In this document: positions 32,151 through 63,901 of the stretch, piece by piece
How the letters are laid out: each line of letters starts with the position of its first letter
How positions within the stretch are numbered: the stretch's first letter is position 1
NCBI RefSeq assembly: GCF_024868665.1
Contig: NC_079899.1
Coordinates: 26,248,195-26,312,194, forward strand
DNA length: 64,000 bases
From: Triplophysa rosa
Taxonomy: Eukaryota > Chordata > Actinopteri > Cypriniformes > Nemacheilidae
Reading direction: 5' to 3'
Made by a program: the position numbers and the translations under genes
Notes under the pieces: generated by a model
Database searches by the model: none
What the model saw: the letters and a program-made list of their open reading frames with translations, nothing else
What the model was told of the DNA's origin: nothing

Positions 32151-34799
32151 CACTGTAAAAACTTGCTGTTAAAAAAACAGCCAAATTCTGACAGTAACAT
32201 ACAGTTTTTTGTTAAAACAGTAATATACTGTAAAAACAATGCATCCTGGGCAATATTTTGACCAATAAAACTGCATGTTTCTATCATTTTAATAATACCT
32301 CACAGATTGTTTACCAAGTTAATGGTAACCTCATTGTCTTGCCCCTGTTATATTTTATTTGATTATGTTATGTTTCTCATAAAAATCTAAAGATATTTTA
32401 GAGTTGTACAACACAGGATTTTATTTATTTAATGTCCATCCCAGTGGACATGCAGTCTTAAAAATTATACAATGGCAGACTTGTTTGCACTCCAGCTCAT
32501 TACACACAATTGGCATTTCACAAACATTGATCCCTTGATTACCAAGCACAAGCATAAATATGATCAAATCAGCCATCAAGTATACGCAGAAACCCAACAG
32601 GCACAATCAGACATATAGGGCCTATATATAGGCTACACATGTGGTACACAGACTGAAATACTGCAAAAAATATGTTTTTTTCTATTTACTTATTGTATTA
32701 CTCAGTCCTACAATAAATATGTATTTTGTTCAATTTTTTACTTTGACTTCTATCACACTGTTTAGGTTTAAATTATAATTCACATGGTTAAAACATGCAA
32801 TTTTATGTTGCTTCAGTTGGGGTTTACAGTGTTGTGGACTTGAAAAAAAACCATACAAAATCGTGAAAGTTACCACAAATCCTATTTTTTACATTTGTTT
32901 CTAAATTAAAGAACAGTTCATGTCAACTGAATATTTTTGCATATCCTTTAAGCATAGGAAAATATCAGAGGGTAAATAACAGTACAATGCAGTATTTTTC
33001 TGGAGCATGAGAATTAGTTTTGTGAAAGTTCGTGATTGTTTCGTCAGTTCAGTAAGTTCACAATTCTTTAGCGTCCCGAATCATTTTCAGTCAGGTACTT
33101 TTGGCCAGGTAGAGTTTTCCCAGTGGGAAATTCCCACAAATGTCAGACTTTTGTGCCCGAAGAGGACCCACGCGAGGACGGACCATCCGTAGCGCTTCAT
33201 CTGCACCAACCTGCATTTGTACGTTCAAATTACACGGTAAATAAAGCATTTTTTTTTACTTTTATCGAGAGTATGTGGTTCAGAAAGGAAGTATTATCAA
33301 GTAATGTTTGAAATTGCTGCTTAACAAGCTGTAGTTAGTAAGTAACTTACGCGATTTAAAAAGGGCTGGTCATCTCCGAGATATAACCCAAATGTTCATA
33401 TTTACTTGCATTTTACAGACCCCAAGTTTTATCGGCTTGTTTTGTCATCTCTGAACTTTCAAAACCGGTTATTGCAAACTGGCTAACGTTAGTAATCTTA
33501 AACAGTCTATGGCTAATGCTAATAACAGTAGCTGCAAATCACCACTAAACGTAATGTTTGAAATTGCGATGATTTTCCGTTTAAATGTGGCTTTGAAAGG
33601 AAAGCAAACTGATAGTTTGAGTGTTTAGCAAATACAGATTGATTTAGCATCACTTGCGTAATGATTAGACATGGTGGTGGAACGCAAATATGTTTGTGAG
33701 AGAACGCAATGTTTCTCGCGTGAACCCAAAAGTTTTGCGAGATAACGCAAAAGCTTTAAAAAATATTTTTCTCTTCCCTCTCACTTTTTTCCCACCACCA
33801 TGTCCCCAAAAGGGCTCTATATAATACTGATATTGGTCACATGGAAAATTAGCCATTTATTCTCGTCTCATGTATATCGCTGCATATTTAGTGTTTAGTG
33901 TCAACGCTTATCTAAATGTTGATTAAATTTAATTTGAGGATTTTTTGTTTTCTGCTGTTTTACAGTGTTCCATGGAATACATCAGGGAGAAAAATAAGCA
34001 ACCAACGTTATGGTCATGTGCAACAGATGGTTAGTTCCTAATTACATTTTTGAATGCCAGCACTTTCAGTATCTCATAAGACTCTTAATAAATGTACACT
34101 CATGTTTTAAATATGTAAAATTTAAAGGGGGTAGCCTCTGTTATTTAACCTGTTTTATTGCCATTGTTTTTATTTGTAAGTTTCAATTATTTGTTTTGCT
34201 ACTGAAAAACTTGACTTGGTTGCTTGGTACTTGAGTCATTCTTTTTTTGTGTTGCTGCTCTTAAATAAAAAAAGTTGTTTATGTCCTTTCTAAAACATTT
34301 GCTTATAATTTTATTAATATTTTTTTATTATAGATATTTTATGTTAAGCAGACATGTTAGCCCAAAGGACAATATTGTGCAATAAAGATGAAGTTAAAAA
34401 CAGCTATGTACTGTCGTTAATTCTTACAGCAATATACCGTAAAATAATTTCACAGCATGAATAACGTAAAATTACGGTAAATTACTGGCGTCTCTGCTGC
34501 CAGAATTTTACCGTTAAATACGGAAAAACAGCAATGCACTGTATTTCGTTTTTACAGCAATATACTGTAAAATAATTTCACAGCATGAATAACGTAAAAT
34601 TACAGTAAATTACTGGCGTCTCTGCTGCCAGTATTTAACTGTTAAATATGGGATAAACAGCAATGCACTGTATTTCGTTTTTACAGCAATATACTGTAAA
34701 ATAATTTCACAGCATGAATAACGTAAAATTACAGTAAATTACTGCCGTCTCTGCTGCCAGCATTTTAATCGTTATTTTACAGAACAATTTTTTACAGTG
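32151..34799. mobile_element. probable inverted-repeat element, CACTGTAAAAA type
   Basis: Left end CACTGTAAAAACTTGCTGTT and, inverted at the right, CACTGTAAAAAATTGTTCTG. The right part holds three copies of a ~128-bp tandem unit. No transposase frame and no clear TSD, so the single-element reading is an inference from the matching ends. Confidence 0.45.
34426..34790. repeat. ~128-bp tandem repeat, three copies
   Basis: Units start ACAGCAATATACTGTAAAAT at 34426, 34554 and 34683. Each contains CACAGCATGAATAACG, TTACTGGCGTCTCTGCTGCC and CAGCAATGCACTGTATTTCG; the third is truncated. Confidence 0.9.
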
Positions 34800-35975
34800 T
34801 TGAGTTTGAATGTTCATTTTGTGCTTTATGCATTTTTATATATATATCAACACTGGTCTGATTGGTAAGGTGACAGTGAGTTTACATAAAAGATTAAACT
34901 GAATGATACTGGTCATTAACCATTACAAATATAAAAGAATTGGCTGTTTGTAGTCACAAAAACTATATCAGAGCATCCCAGTTTTAGATTTGTTCATTGT
35001 TTGTGTTTTATTACTGCGTTAACATCTGTATCTTTGTCCTGTATTTAAAACACGTACTGTAGTTTCAAGTAAAACTGTTTAATGAACAACAAACAACCAG
35101 CAATAAAACTTAGACAATTTGCAATCTAAAATTCCCCGTCATACAATACACTGAGATTATTGGCAATAGGTGTTTTGGTACAGATTCAGAATGTAGATGA
35201 GAACAAACACAGAAACTGAGAAGGATTGTGCTGGTGTGTTTCTGTGCCGCTTCATATCTACACAATGTTCATCAGGCAAACATTTATCTGCTACACACAG
35301 TTTCAACAGTCTGTCAGTAGTATCAAAAATGAAAGGCAGAAGAGTGCATTCACTTCAATACTGAAGACGCCATCAAAGTTGTGTTGTGCAAATTATAAAA
35401 TCAATTTGCATTCACAGGAATAATTGATGAAACTGTTGAGAAACGCTTGTCCTGAGAGCTCACATGTAAAACACTTGTTCTGTAATACACTGTACATACA
35501 GTTTAATATTCATTATGCATCGTGACAGCAGATACGGTAAGAACGTTCTCTGAACGCTGGATTACAAACGCAGGAATTGAGTCGTACGACAGGAATGTCA
35601 AACATACAGTAAAAACAATCATTGACACCAAATACAGAACAACGTGGAAGGAACGTCGGACGAATCTCACAAAACATGCCAAGAACCCTAACATCTACAG
35701 AGAAATCAAGCAAGTTGAATTTTGTGTTAAGACAATTCTTTTGGCAGTATTATGAAAATTAGGCACCTCCATTTTGAGTTTTACTGGTTCTGGGTAATGC
35801 GTTTTCTTCTGTTATAGTATAAAAACTACTAAACTACTGTAATACAGTATTCTTTATATTAAAACATTTGTATAAATTAAAGGCAGCACAAAACAAACTG
35901 TAAATGATGTGAGCCGGATGTTTCGTGAGATTCACACTGTAAACATGCTTTCAAAAGATGCGCAAATTCATCCCG
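34800..35975. other. gene-free intergenic stretch between HAO1 and TMX4
   Basis: No recognisable exon, RNA gene or element termini. Contains short AT-rich segments. TMX4's 3' UTR and poly(A) site should lie between about 35 kb and 36548 but could not be placed. Confidence 0.4.
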
Positions 35976-36360
35976 ATTACATTTACGCTTTTATCCAAAG
36001 CGACTTACAGATGAGGGAAACAATGGAACAACATGAGGACAACAAAAAGCACAAGTGCAGTAAACCTGGTCTCATATAGCCCATTACAGTATACAGAGCG
36101 AAGGGGTTTTATGGATGAAAGAGCAGAAAAGAGATGAAGTCAGAACTGATGGGTCAGGTGCTGACGGAAGAGATGTGTTTTCAGACGAATCTTAAAGATG
36201 GCCATAGAACCTGCTGATCTTGTAGCAGCGGGCAGATCATTACACAGATGTGGAACCCATCCAGAGAAGGTACGTCAGAGACATTTTTTACCTTTTCGGG
36301 ATGGCACCTCAAGACGACGTTCATTTGCAGAACGACATATTCCGCGTTTATACAAAATAT
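35976..36360. repeat. dispersed teleost repeat with TTTTATCCAAAGCGACTTACA core
   Basis: Contains CTTTTATCCAAAGCGACTTA, GAAGAGATGTGTTTTCAGAC, AAAGATGGCCATAGA and CAAGACGACGTTCATTTGC. The same core recurs at 51613-51700 and 55215-55275. It lies just past the TMX4 stop codon and may form part of its 3' UTR. Confidence 0.65.
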
Positions 36361-36548
36361 AAAATCATCACATGAAGGTTTGGCACCAGACCTCTGGCAA
36401 TAAATGTAAGCAACACACAGTAAAACTAACTGGATCGCAGTGAAAGCATCAAATGGACAAACCGTGTTCTGCAGGAAAAGCTGGCATCGCCTTGCTTATC
36501 CTGTAGATATGGACATCTCTTCTTTGTTTTTGGTGTAAAGAGCGGTCA

Positions 36549-36769
36549 TTATGTCTCCTCTGAAGGGTGTGAACCCTGCGGTTTGCGTTTTCTCACCGAG
36601 CTCTCTGCTGCCCCCTCTGGTGGAGAGCGGCCGCTGCCACTGTGTGCTGTGTCTGATGAAAGAGCCTCATCTTCAGTGGATTCTTCACCAGACACTCTCT
36701 CACTTTCATTATCAGATGTGCGCTTCTCCTCCGCTTCCTCCTCTGACGCCTCCTCCCTCACAACCACAA
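36549..36769 (-). CDS. TMX4: TMX4 exon 8, acidic cytosolic tail
   Basis: 221 nt, residues 227-299 plus TAA at 36551-36549. VVVVREEASEEEAEEKRTSD is followed by Glu/Ser-rich sequence and a basic end (VRKRKPQGSH, PSEET). No ER retrieval motif is obvious at the extreme end. Confidence 0.88.
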
Positions 36770-39700
36770 CTGCAAAGACGCAAAGATCGAAAACACAACT
36801 TATTAAAGCTTGGGTCAGTCAGTAAATCCCACTTTATAACGATACACGTCATGCTTCTCTTGTGAACATACTGTATATTTCTTGATGTAGAGTGCAAATA
36901 TATAAAAAGTCTTAAATAAGGATTCAGGATACATACTTGACAAGCAAGATGACTTGGGGATGACTTGGTTTTATTAAGGAAAAACAAATATAATTATCAA
37001 AATATAAGTTTAGGCTTGTATTTAAATAATGCGAATTTGCCAATGGGGTAAGACAAAATAAAGTTATACGTTTATTTATTTTTACCTTATGTCACCTTCT
37101 GTAAACTTGAGTATTTTTCTTAAGTTGCTTTGATTCTTGAGTAAATGTATTCATTTATATATTTTATTTAAAGAGTAAATATTACAGTGTCCTTAAAATG
37201 ACATGTCATGCGGTGTGTGATGTTGCCGTGTGTGAATGTCATTTAGGGAATGTCAGAGTCGACTCTGAATCACGCCAACGAGTCGACTCGTCTGTCGTTC
37301 GAATTTCAGTTCCGGGTCAGATTTGCGTCACTCGGTGTGATGCCCGCCTGCACGCAGTAGACCAATCACAGCAGACTAGACCAACTGACCAATCAGATCA
37401 GAGTAGGCTGACAGAAAGGAGGGGATTGGACAGATGAATCGCCGAACGAATCATTTGAGAGTCAGTCGAGAAGTGAGGTTATAATAACGGCCTGTTAGTA
37501 GAACATGAAAGTGTTTTTACACCGTGTATGTGCGTAAACTTGTTGTGGACACTCCATAAACCAAAGCAGGACCTTAAAAACTCTTTAAGACAAAAAATGT
37601 GTGCAAATTAAATACTCAAATTCTTTACTTATGATCATTGAGTAAGAATAAAGAACTCTAAATATCTCGAGTTGTGCAGAAGGTAGTTCAACGATATCTG
37701 TTGGGTGGCATCAGCATTTCACGTGAGGCATTACAGCTCCTTTAAGACTTGAAGAGATTTTTTCAGCGAGTGGGAATCTTCTATAACATCGTGTCCTGGG
37801 GGTTTGGCTGGTCGTGTTATGTGAGATTTAGAACATCTTATGTTTCATGACTTCAGTGTGTCAGTGTTCATCTGTTTCTGTTAAGGTGTGTCTTACCGGT
37901 TTTGTCTTCTTTGTGCTTTGGTCTGGATGGCCAAATGCAGTCAGCGATCAGTACCAGTATCTAACACAGATATAGAACATTAGTTCAATTCAATTCGATT
38001 TGATTTATATAGCGCTTTTCACAACGTGCATTGTTCCAAAGCAGCTTTACAGGAGAAAAACAGAAAAACACAGCACAGCGCATGGTGTTTATACAACAAG
38101 CAAGATCAATAAAATAAATCATATCTAATATCAGCGCTGTCCCCGTGAGCAATCCAACGCGGCCCTGTGGCGAGGAACCCAAACTCCAATGAGAAATAAA
38201 TGGCCAGACTCGGCCGGGAGGAGCAGATCTCCTCTGACGTGTCACAGCTGAACTCACTGACTTTCATTAACAGTTACTGAGGACATGTTCATGAAGAATA
38301 TGGAGAGCGTATCAGTTGTGATTTGAAACTGTAAGCTGGTCTAAGTTCACTTTGAAAAGTTTGATTTCACTTTTACTGTATGTGAGAATCGCCCACTGTA
38401 GCCTCACAAGAGCCGCTGTTACACAACTCACAGTTGTATAATGTGGCAGCTTCTTTATTTCAAAAAGCATTATGTAATTCATCCTGCTCCTGCTGCATAT
38501 CATCACGAGTCGCTTTACATGATCCGCTTCACGAGAGCTCGCTGTACACAAGTCAAGAGTACTTCTCTCTCTGTACCTCCAGAACAAAATGATGAATACT
38601 ACAGTCGTGTGTAGAAATGATGTTTCCTGACTTACCAGACCCAGAATCAGACCCATAAAGAGTGTGATGATGGCAAATATCACGTATGAACCCCACGAGG
38701 GAATCCCCAAAGTGTTGGTCAGATACGTGTGGATTTGCTGTGTTTAACAGAGAAAAAGAGCATTTTAAAAACTTGTCAGGTTTTTTCTTTAATCCGATCA
38801 TGGATTTATCGTGGTTATACACCACCTACTGTATACATTTAGGCCAAAGCTATAGAAAATTCAATATAGATGATAAGTAAATATTTCTTACTCTGATCCA
38901 GACTGACAGGCGGAACAGACGAGCCGTTCCTGACATTCTGAAAAACATTATGTACAATATTTAACCTAAACTGATGTTGATCTTATATAGACCATTTCAT
39001 CGGACGCGCGTGCGCCTGACCCCCAGTTAACTTCCAGTTTCTGTTTGGCTGGTGTCTAATAATATAACTATTTGTATTTTATTTCATTTATGTTCATATT
39101 CATTTATTACATAATAATTGTATTGAATAAACGATTTGTTGAATTTTGTTGTATGTTCATTTTATTAAATAAACGATTCGTTGAATGTGTCCTGTAGTTC
39201 GGTGGCATTTAAAGAAAGCGTGTGACACACTGACATCTAGCGGTTGAGCTTGGTATCGCAGTCTGAATTCAGAATATTGGAGAGACGAGTTTAGCCAAGG
39301 AACTGTTCTTCTGGGTTTCTTTCGATTGTTATCAGAAATAATCTACAGGCGCTCTATTGTTTGTGAAGGTGTACCGGAAGTTCAGTTGGGGTCACAAAAG
39401 TAACGTAACGTAAAGTAACGTTTGTTTATGTTGTTAAGATGAAACCATCTATACTTAACAACTGAAATAAAACAGTATATACATGTATATTTCACATCAC
39501 AGTGGGCTTGTGTTTGTCAAGTAAAATATAATTTCTTTCTTTTGATTTTGGGATGACCTGAATGTTTTCTTCACTGCTTTTATAAATCCTTCTGCCAACA
39601 CATGTATCTTTATTTATTATAAGTATTTAAGGAAGTTATCTCAGACTGCATGAATATTTATAATCAAATACATGATATTTACAGCAGAGAAGACGGTGAC

Positions 39701-41907
39701 CTCCATCCTGGCACAGGTTCAACTGACGCCCACTTTCTGTCCACAACATATGCCTGAAGATCCTCGATGGTCCGTGACGAAACATACCTCCGGAAATTTC
39801 CATCTTTCGCACTGCAGATGTGTAATGCGCAACAGATATAATTCCTCTGCATCATACACATTACATAAGAAAGACATCTTTTTGAAACTACACGGTGATT
39901 CAGTAAGAAGGACTTACTGAAAGATAGTGGGCAATGTGGTAACCAGAAACCTCCCACTCAAACCTGCACAGCACAAGAGAAATATGATGATGACACACCA
40001 AATCCACACAGCACATCCTAAACCAGCCCCTCGGCATGAGAAGGCTGTAAACTGAGAGTAAACCCTGTTGAAACAACAGCATATGCTGGTTAGGTATGTT
40101 TGGAAGCATGGTCATCTTAAACCAGCTCAGGACCAGCTTAAACCAGCCCAAACTCCATGCTTCAAAACCTACATAACCAGAATATGCTGTTTTTTCAACA
40201 GGGAAGTCTGAAAGTAAGAGGAGTTTTCACCCCAGCAGCTAAAAGTTCCAAAGAAAAACTCCACATGGTGTCGTCTTAAAGGTCCTAGCCTTGAAAACAC
40301 TTTAAAACCTGACATCACAGAGCTCGGGGGTCCACCCTTTTCACTTGGGCCAGTAAGCAATTGCCCATAACACCTTAGCAACCATCCAGAACACCATAGC
40401 AACCACACACAGGAATGCCTTGGCACTGCAGCAGTGAGTTTTGCACCAGTAAACAAAATATCTTGTTTCTTTTAAAGCCCCACTGTAATAGAATTCATTT
40501 ATTACACATGACAACCTTAAAAAAACATTGACTCATGGCAACAGTGGAAACACCGAGACAAAAAATATCTTTCAAATATCTTCTTTTGTGTTACAAGTTT
40601 CAAACAACATAAGGGGGAATAACGCAAAATCACAACCGACAAATTTTCTTGACACAACCGTTTCCAGTACACATATTAAAGACAACATTTAAAAGAAATT
40701 TAAAGAGTAAAATACATTTTTAAGAATATAAGAGATGATTGCAAATAATTATATAGAAATTATGAAGGAATTTTCAATCTTGGATTCATTTTAACAGAAC
40801 CACACACGCGCACACACACACACACACACACACACGCACGCACGGACGCACACAACAACTTCACACGTGTTTCTTTATCGCTTATAAAATGTTAATAATG
40901 TCCTCGGGTCACCTGTGATGGTCAAAGGCCCCTCCTTCTTTCTGCTCATCAACCTTCATGAGAATCATACATCTGATCACTTAATAACACACATTTTCTT
41001 AACAAGCCAGACAATCTGAGGTCTCTGGGCATGTTTCAATGAGATATTTATACTGTCACCGTCACATTAAATGACCCACACTGTGGTGATGCAAGATGTC
41101 GGTCATAACACTCAACCTTCAGCAACATTAAAGCAAATAAAAACAACATTAGAAACATCAGCAGTAATAATCAAACCTGGTTGCTGAGTAACGTCGACTC
41201 GGCCCACTGTTATACCCAAACTTTCACTTTCTCTGCCAAGATTCTCCCAGTCTGTCTGTAGATGCTGACACGCCGGGCACCATGGAGCATAACTGTAATA
41301 AAGCAACACCAACACATGTATAATCACACATGAAAACATGCATCACAAACTGTCAGTGAATGCAGTGGGCGTTAACCACACTACACCACACACACTCCCA
41401 CACAATAATCTTCTGAATAGGTCATCAAAATCCTATCTGTATAATAAATCCTATGATTGAATAACACGATCATCTGTAAAGATTCGAAACCTTGAAGAAA
41501 CAGTGGAATCTTGACGCACACTTCCGTTGATACAGCGCGGCGCAGCGCGCGCGTCACATACAGGACTTCGGTACAGTACAGAGCGTTATTGTTGCACTGT
41601 ATTTCACGATCATGTCAGTGATACATTGTTGCAGCTTAAAGCGCGCGACATCAAAGCGTCGTTAAATCACACGCTGTCCGAGCGCGATGTACACGTCACA
41701 AGCATTCACCACATATAGATGACATACGTACAACTGAATCAACCACTCTCCCTCCAGAATCTGCGTCCAGTTGCCATCGGCCACGACCACGACACGATCG
41801 CCGTCAGCGTGCGCGTTCACACGACACACATGCAGCAGGAACACAGCAAAGATCCAGCGGGAAATGCTGCGATATTTCTGCACGTCAAAGCTCCCCAGTC
41901 CCGCCAT
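36549..41907 (-). CDS. TMX4: thioredoxin-related transmembrane protein 4, complete, 8 exons
   Basis: Type I ER membrane protein of the PDI family; the lumenal thioredoxin domain acts in disulfide exchange. CDS join on the minus strand: 41907-41732, 41292-41177, 39963-39918, 39811-39683, 38937-38892, 38737-38636, 37960-37897, 36769-36549. It totals 900 nt (299 aa; human 349), with all phases consistent. Layout: signal peptide about 1-30 (WIFAVFLLHVCRVNA); thioredoxin domain with FYAPWCPACQ (Cys64, Cys67) and cis-Pro109; TM helix about 188-210 (SYVIFAIITLFMGLILGLIL); cytosolic acidic tail (EEASEEEAEEK). An upstream in-frame ATG at 41925 would add 6 residues, but 41907 has the stronger context (A at -3, G at +4). 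The active site is CPAC, as in TMX1, whereas human TMX4 has CPSC. GWRSPSSL, TLGIP and synteny favour TMX4. The acidic tail is shorter than in human. Confidence 0.9.
37897..37960 (-). CDS. TMX4: TMX4 exon 7
   Basis: 64 nt, residues 206-227: ILVLIADCIWPSRPKHKEDK then TG. It finishes the membrane helix and enters the cytosol. Acceptor GTGTTAG, donor ACCG|GTAAGAC. Confidence 0.9.
37984..38255 (-). mobile_element. L2-like LINE 3'-end fragment in TMX4 intron 6
   Basis: On the minus strand it reads CCTGTAAAGCTGCTTTGG, AACAATGCACGTTGTG and AGCGCTATATAAATC, then a short ATTGA tail. This is the same 3' terminus as the LINE at 2280-2391. Upstream text (GGGACAGCGCTGATATTAG) matches fish L2 3' UTRs. It is a 5'-truncated insertion in the transcribed orientation of TMX4. 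Confidence 0.85.
38636..38737 (-). CDS. TMX4: TMX4 exon 6, membrane helix
   Basis: 102 nt, residues 172-205, phase 0 at both ends: QIHTYLTNTLGIPSWGSYVI, then FAIITLFMGLILGL. Acceptor AACACAG, donor CTG|GTAAGTC. Confidence 0.93.
38892..38937 (-). CDS. TMX4: TMX4 exon 5
   Basis: 46 nt, residues 156-171: LMSGTARLFRLSVWIR. Juxtamembrane lumenal segment. Acceptor TTTTTCAG, donor AGA|GTAAGAA. Confidence 0.92.
39683..39811 (-). CDS. TMX4: TMX4 exon 4
   Basis: 129 nt, residues 113-156: HAKDGNFRRYVSSRTIEDLQ, AYVVDRKWASVEPVPGWRSP, SSL. An internal AG|GTATGTTT looks like a donor, but reading through keeps the human spacing, so the longer exon is chosen. Acceptor CATCTGCAG, donor CTGCT|GTAAAT. Confidence 0.92.
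39918..39963 (-). CDS. TMX4: TMX4 exon 3 (46 nt)
   Basis: Residues 98-113: GLSGRFLVTTLPTIFH, containing the cis-proline loop of the thioredoxin fold (Pro109). Acceptor TGTGCAG, donor CA|GTAAGTCC. Found by searching between exons 2 and 4 for the missing family segment. Confidence 0.9.
40063..40203. mobile_element. palindromic CCCTGTTGAAAAAACAGC-type MITE, 141 bp
   Basis: Ends CCCTGTTGAAACAACAGC and GCTGTTTTTTCAACAGGG are inverted repeats. The interior AAACCAGCTCAGGACCAGC and GGAAGCATGG/CCATGCTTC are also nearly symmetric, so the whole unit can fold on itself. TMX4 intron 2. Confidence 0.75.
40803..40850. repeat. (CA/CG)n microsatellite
   Basis: ACACACGCGCACAC-type run of about 48 bp in TMX4 intron 2. 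Confidence 0.9.
41177..41292 (-). CDS. TMX4: TMX4 exon 2, CPAC redox site
   Basis: 116 nt, residues 59-98: FYAPWCPACQHLQTDWENLG, RESESLGITVGRVDVTQQP. Active-site cysteines 64 and 67. Acceptor TATTACAG, donor CCAG|GTTTGA. Confidence 0.95.
41732..41907 (-). CDS. TMX4: TMX4 exon 1 (start, signal peptide)
   Basis: 176 nt from ATG 41907, residues 1-59: MAGLGSFDVQKYRSISRWIF, AVFLLHVCRVNAHADGDRVV, then VVADGNWTQILEGEWLIQ. Donor CAGTT|GTACGTATG. The alternative ATG at 41925 is in frame. Confidence 0.88.
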
Positions 41908-41925
41908 ATTGAGTCCGGAACTCAT

Positions 41926-43328
41926 GATTCAAAACAAGCAGGAAATACAACAGCAGCTGCGGCTCTTAAAGCGGAACTACACGCACATACACTCAGCTAA
42001 ACACTCACTAACGCAACATTCACTCGTTTATTTAGTGCCATCAGACACAAATGCCTTTGCGGGCCGTATACGGACTACATTGTTTTGTACGTGTTCATTC
42101 ATGTATGGTGTTGCGTTGATGCACTCACGTGGTGCATGCTTGACTGTCTTTTCATTCACGGTGAGCTTATACCAGCAGTTTATTATCTTCTATCAAGCAC
42201 TGCTTGTGGTGTCTGATCACTGCCGTTTGTCCAGCACAGGTTACTTTCGAAGTGTATCGTTTTCAGCTCTGTTCTTCCATCTGGCCCACAGCGTATAGAT
42301 TTTGTTATTATGTTACATATCTGTATATCTGAGCACTACACAGAAACATTACATAACACATGAGAGTATGAAAGTACAGACCTGTGCTAGAGACTCATCA
42401 TTGATCAGATTGAGAGAAGATTTTAAACTGCAGGTATAAGCTACTAATAAAGCTCACAGTGAGTGTTAATAACTAACGTATGGTTATTATGTCAGTGTAG
42501 ATATAACTGAATACGTTAGCTGAGATCCAAAATGAACACATTTTCGCTATGTATTATATACTCTGTACACACAGTGACTGCACTCTATTTCATGTATAAT
42601 CATTTTGTCCTTAATTGTTTTAATTCACTCTACATCAATTTTTAATCATTTTTAAATTCCTTGTATTTATTGTTCTGATTCTTTTTATATGATTCTTTTA
42701 AATCATTATATGGAAAGCACTTTGAATAACCATTGCGTACGAAATGTGCTATATTAATAAACCTGCCTTGCCTATATATTTAGTCAGTTTTGGATGAAGA
42801 TAACCTAATCTCGTTTTTCCTGTTCTATTATATGTTTGAGTTCTGAACCGTAGGACTGACATGACCAGAAGAAAAAAACAGGTGTTTGCTGCCAGGCTTC
42901 TTTTTGCTGCGCTGTTATGAAATGTTTATGTTAAGAGGTGCGCGCATGTGTCCAGCAGGGGAGGGACGCGCGCGAGCGAGCTCGCGCTAGGAGGCGCTGG
43001 AACTCAGTGCGCAAATGAGTCAACGTGTGCGGAGGACGCTCTCAGTCTCTCTCCATCATTCATGATCGCTGCTGTTTCCCTCTGCTGTTCATTTGCTCCG
43101 ATCACTCCTGAGACACAGGTCTGCGACATTCAGTCCAATGAGAGATGATGCACTTCATCTGCTCGTATTCCAATGGCTTCTAAATGACCAGCCTTGCGCG
43201 TAAAGGGCTCTCCATTCACCAGAATTGTTTGACTGTCGTTCCGTGCGCTCCGCTTTGGCTTCTTTTCGGAGAAGAAAGAGGGAAACTCTGATTTTTCAAG
43301 CTGTTTTGGGGGTAAATGTTGAAGCTGG
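41926..43328. promoter_or_regulatory. divergent upstream region between TMX4 and PLCB1
   Basis: Genes diverge from here, about 1.4 kb apart. The PLCB1-proximal part (about 42940-43060) is CpG-dense with GCGCGC and CGCGAGCGAGCTCGCGC, and has an AP-1-like TGAGTCA at 43016-43022. A CpG-island promoter for PLCB1 is likely. A LINE tail fragment at about 42630-42776 splits the region, so a single shared bidirectional promoter is not shown. Confidence 0.45.
42630..42776 (+). mobile_element. non-LTR retrotransposon 3'-tail fragment
   Basis: Contains GGAAAGCACTTTGAATAACC, GAAATGTGCTATATTAATAA and a CCTGCCTTGCCT end. This layout is typical of fish CR1/L2-group LINE 3' ends. No coding part retained. 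Confidence 0.6.

Positions 43329-63901
<20,573 letters not shown>

Noticed and set aside
36551..36865. Plus-strand frames opposite the TMX4 last exon
   Set aside because: They are shadows of the Glu/Ser-rich exon; the minus-strand frame has the correct acceptor and phase.
39787..39795. Internal donor GAG|GTATGTTT in TMX4 exon 4
   Set aside because: Using it would remove the conserved IEDLQAYVVDRKW segment; read-through keeps family spacing.
36549..41907. Identity as TMX1
   Set aside because: CPAC and parts of the thioredoxin domain are TMX1-like, but synteny with HAO1 and PLCB1, GWRSPSSL and TLGIP favour TMX4.
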